Shown here piece after piece: positions 7,329 through 15,166 of a stretch of DNA of 54,817 bases (within the stretch, counting starts at the first letter, position 1; the number at the start of each line of letters is the position of its first letter). The position numbers were made by a program, and so were the translations under genes. The notes beneath the pieces were generated by a model, which was not told where the DNA came from, did no database searches, and saw only the letters and a program-made list of their open reading frames with translations. The stretch covers positions 1 through 54,817 of the forward strand of contig CABRZO010000001.1 of assembly GCA_902475455.1 (NCBI GenBank). Direction: 5' to 3'. This stretch comes from an uncultured Eubacteriales bacterium. Lineage in GTDB: Bacteria > Bacillota > Clostridia > Oscillospirales > Oscillospiraceae.

Positions 7329-8789
7329 CTGAACAACTCATGGAAAAGGCTGCTGCGCCTGTGTCTGATCATGCTGCGGATCGGCTGCATCGGCTTTGGC
7401 GGCGGCAGTGCCCTGATCCCCGTCATGTACCAGGAAGTGGTGCGGCAATACCGGCTGGTCTCGGAGGGGGAGTTCAACAAGGACGTGGTGGTGGCCTCCA
7501 TCACCCCCGGGGCCCTGCCTGTAGAGATCGCCACCGGCATCGGCCGCAATGTGGCGGGCATTCCGGGGATGATTCTGGCCTCGGTGTGCATTGCCCTGCC
7601 CGGCACCGTGATGACGGTGGTGGTGGCCGCTTTTCTGGCCATGTTCGGCAGCGCCATTACCCGGCAGATCAATTTTCTGGCCATCGGCGTGTCCGCCTAC
7701 ATCATCTATGTACTCTACTGCTATGTGCACTCCACCATCAAGGACGCCGCCGATTCCGGCAAGCGGCTCTTCTGTCTGCTGACCACCCTGGCGGTGGTGG
7801 TACTCACCGCCGGAGGCACCCTCTGCGACGCCTTGGAGCTGGACTGGGTACCCATCTTCTCCATCTCCACCGCAAATGTGATGGCGGTGGCCTTCTTTTT
7901 GATCTTTTTCCTTCGGGGCAATTACCGACTGTTCCATGTGATTCCGGCCCTGGCCATTGCCGTGGCCTATGTGCTGTCGGTGGGCAAATACCACCTGATT
8001 CCGGTCATGCCCTATAAATATCTGCTCCAGCTGGTGATGGCCCTGATGGCCGGCTGGGGGCTTTTTGCGGAATTCCGCCGGGAGCATCTGTCCGCCTCCG
8101 GCTCTCTGGTGCCCACCTTGAAGGAGACCGGCAGCTGGCTGCTCTTTCTGGCCCTGCTGGCGCTGCCCGCCCTGTTCGCCTACGACAACGGACTGCTGAT
8201 CTATGTGGGCAAGGGCTGCCTGTCCACGCTGATCTCCTTCGGCGGCGGAGACGCCTATCTGGCGGTGGCCACCGGCATGTTTGTCTCCGCGGGGATCATC
8301 AGCCGGGCCGACTTTTACAACAAGGTGGTAGCCACCGCCAACGCCTTCCCGGGCTCCATTCTGTGCAAGGTACTCTCCGGGGTGGGCTATTTTGCCGGCT
8401 ACCAGGCCACCGGAAGCATCGCCGTAGGCCTGCTGGTGGCCCTGGCGGGCTTTGCCGCCAGCGTGGCCACCTCCGGCTTCACCTTTTCCGTGGTGGCCTG
8501 CATCTATGAGCGCTTTGAGCAGATCCGGCTGTTCCACATCATCCGGGACGTAATCCGCCCCATCATCTCCGGGCTGCTTATCACCGTGGCCATCTCCTTC
8601 TTCTCCGAGTGCATGAACGTGGGCGCCAGCGCCCGGTGGCCTGACCTCTGCGCCCCCCTGCTCTGCCTGATACTGGCGGCGGGCTGTGCCCTGTTCACCA
8701 AGTTCTGGGGCCATCGCCCCCTGCGGATGGTGCTGCTGTGCGCCGGCATCTCCATTCTGATCTGCAATGCCTTTGAGCTCTGCTTCTGA
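7329..8789 (+). CDS. ChrA-type chromate transporter, two-domain form
   Basis: This is a CHR-family membrane transporter, about 486 residues if read from CTG 7329. The family exports chromate in some members, but most gut homologues are untested. Both halves carry the F-G-G-G signature, near residue 24 and again near 301, the pattern of a fused duplicated protein. About 10-12 hydrophobic segments are visible. The first ATG (7371) has no ribosome binding site and would remove the first half of the N-terminal helix. No in-frame ATG, GTG or TTG exists back to recR. AAAGGGAG lies 9 nt before CTG 7329, so a CTG start is my best reading. It is third in the rpe-recR-chrA run and is followed by a terminator. 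Confidence 0.82.
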   Translation: MNNSWKRLLRLCLIMLRIGCIGFGGGSALIPVMYQEVVRQYRLVSEGEFNKDVVVASITPGALPVEIATGIGRNVAGIPGMILASVCIALPGTVMTVVVAAFLAMFGSAITRQINFLAIGVSAYIIYVLYCYVHSTIKDAADSGKRLFCLLTTLAVVVLTAGGTLCDALELDWVPIFSISTANVMAVAFFLIFFLRGNYRLFHVIPALAIAVAYVLSVGKYHLIPVMPYKYLLQLVMALMAGWGLFAEFRREHLSASGSLVPTLKETGSWLLFLALLALPALFAYDNGLLIYVGKGCLSTLISFGGGDAYLAVATGMFVSAGIISRADFYNKVVATANAFPGSILCKVLSGVGYFAGYQATGSIAVGLLVALAGFAASVATSGFTFSVVACIYERFEQIRLFHIIRDVIRPIISGLLITVAISFFSECMNVGASARWPDLCAPLLCLILAAGCALFTKFWGHRPLRMVLLCAGISILICNAFELCF

Positions 8790-8793
8790 TTCC

Positions 8794-8821
8794 AAACCGC
8801 CTGCCCACCGGCAGGCGGTTT
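8794..8821 (+). terminator. intrinsic terminator after chrA
   Basis: A perfect 12-bp stem (8794-8805/8810-8821) with loop CACC ends in TTT. It lies 5 nt after the chrA stop and closes the rpe-recR-chrA run. Confidence 0.7.
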
Positions 8822-8860
8822 GCTTCCCCTATATTTTTATTGATTTTCGATAAATTTTTA

Positions 8861-8889
8861 TTGACTTTTATTTTACCGCCTGCTATACT
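8861..8889 (+). promoter_or_regulatory. promoter of the DUF2975/XRE pair
   Basis: TTGACT (8861-8866), 17-nt spacer and TATACT (8884-8889), with a TG one base upstream of the -10 box (extended -10). The flanks are very AT-rich compared with the rest of the window. Confidence 0.75.
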
Positions 8890-8920
8890 CAAAGCACAAA
8901 CCAGATTTGGAGGGATTGCA

Positions 8921-9403
8921 ATGAAACAGAAGGAATTGGCAGCGGCCCTGAAGGGCATTGTCCTGGTGTGCCTGCTGGCGGGGCTGCTGCTCTGCGGGGT
9001 GCTGATGCCCCTCTACGGCTGGTCCTGGGTCACAATTGAGCCTGCCTTTGAGGCCAGGTTCTGGTTCTGGCTCATCGCCCTTTGGGTCACCTGTGTGCCG
9101 GTGCTGGTGGTGCTGGCTTTGGTGTGGCGGATGGCCACTCGGATTGGCCGGGACAACAGCTTCTGCCAGGAAAATGCCCGGAGCCTCCGGTGGATCTGCT
9201 TTCTGGCCCTTGGTGATACGGCGGCCTATCTGATCGGCAGCCTGGTGTTTATTTTCCAGTTTGGCTTTCTCCCCCCCTTCCTGCTGCTGGCGGTGGTGGC
9301 CATTCTGTTGGTGGGCATTGCCATCGCGGTGGTGTCTGCCCTGCTCTCCCATCTGATCCAGAAGGCCGCCGATCTGAAGGCGGACCAGGATCTGACGATT
9401 TGA
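8921..9403 (+). CDS. DUF2975 membrane protein
   Basis: A 160-residue protein with four membrane helices (about 10-30, 45-68, 92-115 and 118-142), matching the DUF2975 architecture. Members are nearly always encoded just before a small Cro/C1-type repressor, as here; their function is unknown. Start at 8921 has GGAGGG 6 nt upstream. The downstream regulator starts 10 nt after its stop, so the two are a bicistronic unit behind the promoter at 8861. Confidence 0.8.
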   Translation: MKQKELAAALKGIVLVCLLAGLLLCGVLMPLYGWSWVTIEPAFEARFWFWLIALWVTCVPVLVVLALVWRMATRIGRDNSFCQENARSLRWICFLALGDTAAYLIGSLVFIFQFGFLPPFLLLAVVAILLVGIAIAVVSALLSHLIQKAADLKADQDLTI

Positions 9404-9413
9404 GGTGGCGGAT

Positions 9414-9641
9414 ATGATCGTAGTCAATCTGGATGTGATGATGGCCAAACGGAAGATCGGGCTGGGAGAACTGGCGGAAAAAATCGGGCTGACCCAGGCT
9501 AATCTGTCGATTTTGAAGAACAACAAGGCCAAGGCGGTGCGCTTCACCACCCTGGACGCCATTTGCAAGGCCCTGGACTGCCAGCCCGGGGATCTGCTGG
9601 AGTGGGTGGACATTCCGGACCGGGATGGCGAAAACCAGTAA
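9414..9641 (+). CDS. Cro/C1 (XRE) family regulator, YozG-like
   Basis: A 75-residue DNA-binding protein consisting of a single helix-turn-helix: A-K-R-K-I-G-L-G-E-L-A-E-K-I-G followed by the recognition helix T-Q-A-N-L-S. The sequence then runs L-D-A-I-C-K-A-L-D-C-Q-P-G-D-L-L, which is diagnostic of the small YozG-like group. Start ATG 9414 is favoured over GTG 9405 because AGGTGG is 5 nt upstream of the ATG. It probably autoregulates the DUF2975 promoter. Confidence 0.85.
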   Translation: MIVVNLDVMMAKRKIGLGELAEKIGLTQANLSILKNNKAKAVRFTTLDAICKALDCQPGDLLEWVDIPDRDGENQ

Positions 9642-9659
9642 CACCCGCAAACCGCCTGT

Positions 9660-9750
9660 TCCGGACCAAAACACTCACTGTCATTCTGAGCTCCAAGGGG
9701 GCGGAGAAATTTCGTCTCATCGGATTCTTGGACTGTCCTCAGAAGCACAA
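9660..9750 (+). repeat. possible dispersed intergenic element
   Basis: The stretch contains TGTCATTCTGAGC followed about 40 nt later by a GGATTCTTGG-like tail. This resembles a widespread bacterial intergenic repeat that starts TGTCATTCTGAG and ends in AGAATC. The resemblance is by eye only and there is no second copy in the window. Confidence 0.3.
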
Positions 9751-9756
9751 GGAAAA

Positions 9757-9792
9757 GGACCGCCCCAGCACATGCTGGGGCAGTCCCTTTTT
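9757..9792. terminator. bidirectional terminator
   Basis: A 14-bp stem (9757-9770/9773-9786, one mismatch) has T-runs on both strands: CTTTTT on plus, CCTTTT on minus. It separates the convergent XRE regulator and ABC exporter genes. Confidence 0.75.
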
Positions 9793-11405
9793 CAATGTGT
9801 CGCACTTTCTTCGGTTGTCCGTTTCCGATACAGTGTCCCGTCCCGCAGCTCATAGACCTCATCATAGAGGGGCAGCAGCTCCGGTAGAATCTTGTGTTCG
9901 ATGTTGATGAGCGTGACCTCCGGCCGCTCCAGCAGCTGCCGCTCAATCTGAAGGCTGCTCTCCCGGTCCACCGCAGAGGTGGCCTCATCCAGCAGCAGGA
10001 ACGTCTTTTGTGCCAGCAGGACTCGGGCCAGCCCCAACTTTTGCTTCTCTCCTCCGGAGAGATTGTCCTTGGTGTCCTGATAGAGACTGTCCAGAGGATG
10101 GCTGACCAAAAAGTCTCCCATACCCAGGGACAGCAGCACCTGACGGACCTGATCTTCTCCCCAGGGCTGATACAGTGTGATATTGTTCAGCAGTGTGTCG
10201 TTGAGAAAGAAGGTATCCTGCAAAATAACCCCAATCCGGTCATAAAAAGAATCGTCAATGGTGTTCAGATCTCGCCCGTTGACCTGGATTTGTCCCTGGT
10301 ACTGGGACTGGAATTTGGTCAGCAGCTGGAACAGGGTGCTTTTACCGCTGCCGTTCTCCCCCAGGATCAGATACTTCTTGCCCGTCTCGAAGGTCACGTT
10401 GAGATGGGCAAGAATAGGTTTCTCCTCATATTGGAAGGACACATCCCGGAATTCCAGCCGCCGGATCTCGGGGCAGGACTCTGCCCCCTTCTGCCCTTCC
10501 CAGTCAATCTTCCCATACGTCTGAAATTTCTCCCGGATGGATTTCACCGAATTCATATCGTTGATTTCATAGGCGATGCTGTTGGTGGGGATGGCCAGCA
10601 TTTGGGAGATCTGCAAGGCGCCCACCAGGGCGCCTACCGTCAGCCGCCCCCGGGCGATCAGATAGATACTGACCACCACCAGGGCTACCTCGCCCACATA
10701 GGCCATGGTACCGATGAGCATATTGATCCCCGCCTTGGTGGCATCCATGCCGAACTGCTTGTGAGCGGTAACGTCCACCTCATCCTCCAGCACCCGTCCA
10801 TACCGTCCCTCAGCCCGGCTGGTTTTCAAGGTGGGGTAGCCCTGGATCAGATTGGCCATCATCACATTGAGTTTTTCCAGACTTTTGGTGTAGAGGTTGG
10901 TCCGCTTCTGCATCCGCTTGCCCTGCAGGGTGGAAACCAGGATGGGCAGAAACGCCCCCACCAGGATCAATACCGCCAGCAGCGGGTCAATGGATAGCAG
11001 CGCCGCGGTGCAGCCAATCAGCACCAGCACACTGTACAGCAGCTCCAGGCGCTGCACATAGTAATTTTCCACCAGCATATCAACCTCCTGGTTGAGGCTG
11101 GTAATATAATTCTGTCCCTCCTCCATCTGGTACTGCCTGGGGGGCATTCTCAGAATATGTCGCAGCAGCCGATGCTTGAAGGCAGCAACGGTGTCGGCCT
11201 GGTATTTGGACACCGACAGCTGCCGACAGGCCTCAAACACCAGGATACCAATAATGCTCAAAATGTAGAGGGTCAGCCGGACCGCCACCTGGGCACCGTC
11301 TTGGGCCGTGCTGCTATCCACAGCATTCTGCAGATAGACCGGGCTCAGGGCAGTGCAGGCAGCCAGGGCCGCCGAAGACAATATTACCAATATCTTTGTG
11401 ATCAC
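9792..11405 (-). CDS. ABC exporter, fused permease-ATPase
   Basis: A 537-residue ABCB-type half-transporter, probably acting as a homodimer in the membrane. Residues 1-290 hold about six helices. The ATPase domain shows Walker A G-E-N-G-S-G-K-S-T (349-357), signature N-L-S-G-G-E-K-Q-K, Walker B F-L-L-L-D-E-A-T-S, and the H-loop His in N-I-E-H-K. Start is GTG 11405 with GAGG 7 nt upstream. The protein is slightly short at the N-terminus relative to the usual 570-600 residues, and no partner half is adjacent, so the cargo is unknown. No obvious promoter was seen between it and the hairpin at 11441. Confidence 0.85.
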   Translation of the reverse strand: MITKILVILSSAALAACTALSPVYLQNAVDSSTAQDGAQVAVRLTLYILSIIGILVFEACRQLSVSKYQADTVAAFKHRLLRHILRMPPRQYQMEEGQNYITSLNQEVDMLVENYYVQRLELLYSVLVLIGCTAALLSIDPLLAVLILVGAFLPILVSTLQGKRMQKRTNLYTKSLEKLNVMMANLIQGYPTLKTSRAEGRYGRVLEDEVDVTAHKQFGMDATKAGINMLIGTMAYVGEVALVVVSIYLIARGRLTVGALVGALQISQMLAIPTNSIAYEINDMNSVKSIREKFQTYGKIDWEGQKGAESCPEIRRLEFRDVSFQYEEKPILAHLNVTFETGKKYLILGENGSGKSTLFQLLTKFQSQYQGQIQVNGRDLNTIDDSFYDRIGVILQDTFFLNDTLLNNITLYQPWGEDQVRQVLLSLGMGDFLVSHPLDSLYQDTKDNLSGGEKQKLGLARVLLAQKTFLLLDEATSAVDRESSLQIERQLLERPEVTLINIEHKILPELLPLYDEVYELRDGTLYRKRTTEESATH

Positions 11406-11440
11406 ATGTTACCTCGCTTTTTCTCTCTCCGATCAGAACA

Positions 11441-11470
11441 AAGCCGCAGATTGTCTCCAATCTGCGGCTT
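11441..11470 (-). terminator. terminator after the dnaX-ybaB unit
   Basis: A perfect 12-bp stem (11441-11452/11459-11470) with a 6-nt loop lies 35 nt beyond the ybaB stop on the minus strand. The following T-tract is short and interrupted. Confidence 0.6.
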
Positions 11471-11505
11471 GATTCATAGAAACGCTTATGGGGACAGCCA
11501 CGGAC

Positions 11506-11868
11506 TCAGAGCCCGAACTTGCTCAGATCCAGGCCGCCGGTCATCCGGGTCATGGACTGGGCGGCGTCCTCATCGGCCTGGCGCATGGCCTCGTTGACGG
11601 CGGAGATCACCATATCCTGGAGCATCTCCACATCTTCGGGATCCACCGCCTCCTTGGAGATGGTGAGGCTGATCAGGCTGTGCTTGCCGCTGACCACCGC
11701 CTCCACGGCGCCGCCGCCGGCCTTGGCGGTGTAGGTCTTTTCCTCCAGCTCCGCCTGCATCTTCTGCATATCCGCCTGCATCTTCTGGGCCTGGCGCACC
11801 ATATTCATATTCATGCTGCCCATGCCGCCCATGCCCCGCATACCGCGGCCGTTAAAACCTTTTGCCAT
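11506..11868 (-). CDS. YbaB/EbfC family nucleoid-associated protein
   Basis: A 120-residue member of the YbaB/EbfC family, small dimeric DNA-binding proteins encoded beside dnaX. A Gly/Met-rich N-terminus (to about 22) precedes the helix with M-V-R-Q-A-Q-K-M-Q-A-D-M, then the conserved G-G-G-A-V-E-A-V-V-S-G-K core, and a C-terminal helix. The Gly/Met-rich N-terminal extension is longer than usual. Start ATG 11868 has GGAG 8 nt upstream; TTG 11874 would place the site too close. It lies 13 nt behind dnaX. Confidence 0.92.
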   Translation of the reverse strand: MAKGFNGRGMRGMGGMGSMNMNMVRQAQKMQADMQKMQAELEEKTYTAKAGGGAVEAVVSGKHSLISLTISKEAVDPEDVEMLQDMVISAVNEAMRQADEDAAQSMTRMTGGLDLSKFGL

Positions 11869-11881
11869 TGTCAATTCTCCT

Positions 11882-13588
11882 TTACTTCTGATGCTGCTGC
11901 ATAAAATTCTTTAGATCGTTCATGCTGCCCACCGGCTTAGGGGCGGGCTGAAGCTGAGATTTTCCCTGATCCGGCAAGCCCTTGCGCAGCTCCACCTGGA
12001 CCGCGCAGCCCACCTGGGCGGAAACCACTTCCGCGATAGCCTGGATCACCTCAGGTTTATTCACCTGGTCGTAGGCAAAGTCCTCCTTGAAGTAGATGGT
12101 GAGCAGATTGCCCTGGCGAATTCCCACCGTATCCGTGGGATGCTTCAGGAAGGAATAGGCGGGCATCCGGACCACACCGTGCATGGCCGCCACCAGCTTG
12201 GGCCACTCCCCCGCCGGGGCCGGGGCCCCTTGGGGCTCAGCCTGGGTCGCCGAGGCGGGCTGCTGCGCCGCCGGGGCTTGAGCTCCACCGGGTACCGCCG
12301 GTGGCGCCTCATACTCGGACTCCAGGGGCGGGGCATCCTCCTCCCCGGGCGGGGGAGGCGTGGTCTCATCCCAGGGGGGCTGTTCCGACTGTGTGGTGGG
12401 CGCCGGGGAGTCTTCCGGCTGTTGAACCGGGCGGGCGGGAATGCCCTGGGCCACCGCTGCCTCCAGCTTGGCAATCCGGGCCGCCAGCCCGGCGTTGGAG
12501 CCGTCCAGGGAAGGATCACACAGCCGGATCAGGCAAATTTCCGCCACGGTGCGGCTGCTGCCGCTGCGCTTGCAGTCCTCCACCGCCTGCTCCAGCAGCT
12601 CCAGAACGGCAATCAGCCGTTCCGGGGGCATATTTTTGGTGAGGGTATTCAGGGTGGCCTCGTCGTAGCCCCCCGTCATCAGGCTCAGGGCCGCACCGGG
12701 GGCGGTCTGACGGATCAGCAGATCCCGGCTCAGGGCGGTCAGCTCGGAAAGCACAGCAGTGACCTCCTTGCCGGCGGCATAGAGCTCCCCAAACTGGGAG
12801 ATGGCCCCGCCGGCATCTCCCCGGCGGATGGCGTTGAAAATATGGGCGGTCTTCAGATTGCCCGCCAGCCCCAGGGTATCCAGCACCCGGGGGCGGTCCA
12901 CAGTGCCGCCGCCCACGGCGCACTGATCCAGCAGGGACATGGCGTCCCGCATCCCGCCATCGGCCAACCGAGCCAACAGGGCGGCGCCATCCTCGGTGAG
13001 GTCAATGCCCTCCTGCCCCGCCACATATTTCAGCCTTGCCATGATGTCCTCGGGCAGAATCCGCTTGAAGGAAAACCGCTGGCACCGGGACAGGATGGTG
13101 GGCAGCACCTTGTGGAGCTCCGTGGTGGCCAGAATAAACATCAGGTGCTCCGGGGGCTCCTCCAGGATCTTCAGCAGGGCGTTGAAGGCCGCGTTGCTCA
13201 GCATGTGTACCTCGTCGATGATGTACACCCGCTTTTTCACCGCCGCCGGGGCATAGACCGCCTCATCCCGCAGGGCCCGGACCTGATCCACGCCGTTGTT
13301 GGAGGCGGCGTCCAGCTCCAGCACATCCAGAATGGAGCCGTCCAGAATCCCCCGACAGGCGGGGCACTCATTGCAGGGATTGCCATCCACCGGGTGCTCA
13401 CAGTTCACCGCCCGGGCCAGGATCTTGGCGCAGGTGGTCTTGCCGGTGCCCCGGGTGCCGGTAAACAGATAGGCATGGGAGGGCCGCCCCGCCGCCACCT
13501 GGGTCTTGAGGGTCTCCGTGATATGAGATTGGCCCGTCACCTCGTCAAAGGTCTTGGGCCGCCATTTGCGATACAGCGCCTGATACAA
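11882..13588 (-). CDS. dnaX: DNA polymerase III subunit gamma/tau
   Basis: DnaX is the clamp-loader ATPase of the replicative polymerase. The 568-residue product starts with the family signature M-Y-Q-A-L-Y-R-K-W-R-P. It has Walker A at 44-51 (G-T-R-G-T-G-K-T), a four-Cys zinc module (C64, C72, C75, C78), D-E-V-H-M-L-S as Walker B, and the S-R-C sensor segment. A Pro/Ala/Glu-rich linker lies at about 385-455 and a tau-type C-terminal domain follows. The start is TTG 13588 with AGGGGAG upstream. The SRP RNA gene is about 120 nt upstream on the same strand, the classic Firmicute arrangement. Confidence 0.95.
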   Translation of the reverse strand: MYQALYRKWRPKTFDEVTGQSHITETLKTQVAAGRPSHAYLFTGTRGTGKTTCAKILARAVNCEHPVDGNPCNECPACRGILDGSILDVLELDAASNNGVDQVRALRDEAVYAPAAVKKRVYIIDEVHMLSNAAFNALLKILEEPPEHLMFILATTELHKVLPTILSRCQRFSFKRILPEDIMARLKYVAGQEGIDLTEDGAALLARLADGGMRDAMSLLDQCAVGGGTVDRPRVLDTLGLAGNLKTAHIFNAIRRGDAGGAISQFGELYAAGKEVTAVLSELTALSRDLLIRQTAPGAALSLMTGGYDEATLNTLTKNMPPERLIAVLELLEQAVEDCKRSGSSRTVAEICLIRLCDPSLDGSNAGLAARIAKLEAAVAQGIPARPVQQPEDSPAPTTQSEQPPWDETTPPPPGEEDAPPLESEYEAPPAVPGGAQAPAAQQPASATQAEPQGAPAPAGEWPKLVAAMHGVVRMPAYSFLKHPTDTVGIRQGNLLTIYFKEDFAYDQVNKPEVIQAIAEVVSAQVGCAVQVELRKGLPDQGKSQLQPAPKPVGSMNDLKNFMQQHQK

Positions 13589-13708
13589 CGCCTGCGCTCC
13601 CCTTTCTTGATAAAAACAGCGGAAACGGCATCCGATCCGCTCCCGCGTCGCAAGGACAAGACCGAATCCGGTCTCCTATGGAAAATGATACAAAAAAAGT
13701 TGCGCCCT

Positions 13709-13850
13709 CTGTTTTCGACCGGAGACTGGGACCGGCTGACCGCGGCACAAATCGAGCACTGCTTAATGCTGCTCGGTTCCCCGCCTGACATGGTTCACAG
13801 GTCGACCTTGCGCGGGACCGGACCTTTATAGCGCCTCCGGCCGAAAACAG
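13709..13850 (-). ncRNA. ffs: signal recognition particle RNA
   Basis: The minus strand carries the SRP domain IV core: GTGAACCATGTCAGG, then GGGGAACCGAGCAGCATTAAG, matching the conserved M-domain (Ffh) binding loop. The 5' and 3' ends, CTGTTTTCGGCCGGAGGC and GTCTCCGGTCGAAAACAG, pair over 18 positions with a few G-U pairs, which sets the boundaries. A T7 run at about 13692-13698 serves as terminator. A strong promoter lies upstream at 13885-13913. The ends are estimated from pairing and may be off by several bases. Confidence 0.88.
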
Positions 13851-13884
13851 ACGGCACAACGTCTTTTTTCTATTCTGCCCTCGT

Positions 13885-13913
13885 ATTGTACTATACTTTC
13901 CCGGTTTTCGCAA
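13885..13913 (-). promoter_or_regulatory. promoter of the SRP RNA
   Basis: Minus strand TTGCGA (13908-13913), 17-nt spacer and TACAAT (13885-13890). The predicted start is about 25-30 nt before the RNA 5' end set by pairing, so the primary transcript may be trimmed. Confidence 0.75.
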
Positions 13914-13942
13914 GCCATGAGAGAAATTTTTCTCCCTTCCAC

Positions 13943-13970
13943 TTTACAAACTCATTTTTTCTGATATAAT
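13943..13970 (+). promoter_or_regulatory. promoter of tRNA-Ala
   Basis: TTTACA (13943-13948), 16-nt spacer and a perfect TATAAT (13965-13970), 22 nt before the tRNA. It is divergent from the SRP RNA promoter. Confidence 0.75.
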
Positions 13971-13992
13971 AATTGGGTCAACAATCGCATAT

Positions 13993-14068
13993 GGGCTCGT
14001 AGCTCAGCTGGGAGAGCGTACGGTTCGCATCCGTAAGGTCGAGGGTTCGATCCCCTTCGAGTCCACCA
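13993..14068 (+). tRNA. tRNA-Ala (anticodon CGC)
   Basis: A 76-nt cloverleaf. The acceptor stem GGGCTCG/CGAGTCC contains the G3:U70 wobble that identifies alanine tRNAs. The D-stem is GCTC/GAGC, the anticodon loop TTCGCAT gives anticodon CGC, the T-arm is GAGGG-TTCGATC-CCCTT, and CCA is encoded. It decodes GCG. Confidence 0.95.
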
Positions 14069-14070
14069 AG

Positions 14071-14102
14071 AGAAAAGCACCTGCCGCGGCAGGTGCTTTT
14101 CT
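14071..14102. terminator. bidirectional terminator
   Basis: A 16-bp perfect inverted repeat (AGAAAAGCACCTGCCG and its complement) with T-runs on both strands separates the tRNA from the convergent phosphatase gene. Confidence 0.8.
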
Positions 14103-14118
14103 CATTGGCAATTTCCCT

Positions 14119-14853
14119 TCAATCAGAAGTCACAGACTCTGCCCCCTCGATATAGAGGCCCTCCAAGGTATCCAGACACAGGCAGCCCAAAGGCCCGCCA
14201 AACCCACAGCCGCAATCAATGGCGATCTGTCTTCCCCGGCGGAGGATTTGATCCACCGGGGGCTCCCCCAGCCGTTCCCGCAACAGGCGGGTGGGGGTAT
14301 GGCCGTAGACCAGATACCGGTCCTGGTAAAAATCCCGGTCCGGTCTGGGCCGACAGAACAGGAAATCCCCCAGCTCATAGTCCTCCAGAGGCTTTTCCGG
14401 CTCGAAGTGGTCCAGCCCAGCGTGGACCAGCACAAAGGTTCGCCCCCCGGCGTCCACCTGGGCATAGAGCTCCATCTCCCGGAGATAGTCCAGAATCTCC
14501 TGCCGCTCCTCTCCCGTCAGTTCCCGCAAAGCCCGGAGCGTGGGCTCGCCGCCGTTGACCAGCCACTCCTGGAGGTTGGCCAGCCGGGCGGCGCTCAGCT
14601 GGGAGAGACTCTGGTCCGTAATCTCTTCCATTAGCCAGGGCAGGCAAAGGGCGGCGTTAAACTCATGATTTCCCAGGATGGGGACCACATTAGGCCGGAC
14701 CATCATATCCCGCAATATCTTCACTCCATCCGGCCCCCGGTCGATCACATCGCCCAGGATGTAGAGGGTGTCATCCGGCCCAAGGAATATCCGATTGAGC
14801 AGAGCGGCATATTGGTCATAACGGCCATGAAGATCAGAACAAACGTAAATCAT
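14119..14853 (-). CDS. PPP-type metallophosphoesterase, paralogue 1
   Basis: A 244-residue calcineurin-like phosphoesterase of the PPP group, which includes protein Ser/Thr phosphatases and diadenosine tetraphosphatases. All metal motifs are present: D-L-H-G near 7-10, G-D-V-I-D-R-G near 34, G-N-H-E near 61, and later His residues in V-H-A-G and G-H-T-P. Start ATG 14853 is preceded by GGAGG. A second copy (17117-17782) lies beyond the MarR/MATE genes and ends the same way with D-C-G-C-G before the tail. Whether it acts on proteins or nucleotides cannot be told. Confidence 0.85.
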   Translation of the reverse strand: MIYVCSDLHGRYDQYAALLNRIFLGPDDTLYILGDVIDRGPDGVKILRDMMVRPNVVPILGNHEFNAALCLPWLMEEITDQSLSQLSAARLANLQEWLVNGGEPTLRALRELTGEERQEILDYLREMELYAQVDAGGRTFVLVHAGLDHFEPEKPLEDYELGDFLFCRPRPDRDFYQDRYLVYGHTPTRLLRERLGEPPVDQILRRGRQIAIDCGCGFGGPLGCLCLDTLEGLYIEGAESVTSD

Positions 14854-14868
14854 TGGGCCTCCTTTTCA

Positions 14869-15093
14869 TTACAGCGGGAATCCCTGGGTCAATTCCCCGC
14901 CATCCTTGGCAGATAGCGCTACCATCTCCCTCCCGGCGGATGATAGGTCAGATTTCACGAAAGCCTCATCGGTGCAGTATGGCAGCAACCAATCCCCTTT
15001 CATTTCGCTCCAGATTGGCGCCGCTGTTGCCTTTGGGGCTTTATAATAACAGATGATCTGCTTATGGGCAACGGAAACCGGCAAGTTCAGCAA
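14869..15093 (-). CDS. small hypothetical protein or gene fragment
   Basis: A 74-codon open frame ends 15 nt upstream of the phosphatase start, leaving that gene's GGAGG free. Its composition looks protein-like (for example W-S-E-M-K-G-D-W-L-L-P-Y-C). No good start is visible: the frame opens at a TTG without a ribosome binding site, so this could be the C-terminal remnant of a longer gene. I do not recognise the family. If real, it would be co-transcribed with the phosphatase. Confidence 0.35.
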   Translation of the reverse strand: MLNLPVSVAHKQIICYYKAPKATAAPIWSEMKGDWLLPYCTDEAFVKSDLSSAGREMVALSAKDGGELTQGFPL

Positions 15094-15114
15094 AGGTAAA
15101 TTGCATTTTAATTA

Positions 15115-15143
15115 TTGCGTGCGCACACATTCTGTTGTATGAT
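15115..15143 (+). promoter_or_regulatory. promoter of the marR-MATE operon
   Basis: TTGCGT (15115-15120), 17-nt spacer, TATGAT (15138-15143). The spacer opens with the palindrome GTGCGCAC (15119-15126), a possible MarR half-site pair, so autoregulation is plausible. Confidence 0.65.
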
Positions 15144-15166
15144 ATATGTTATTGGAGGCGAAACCT

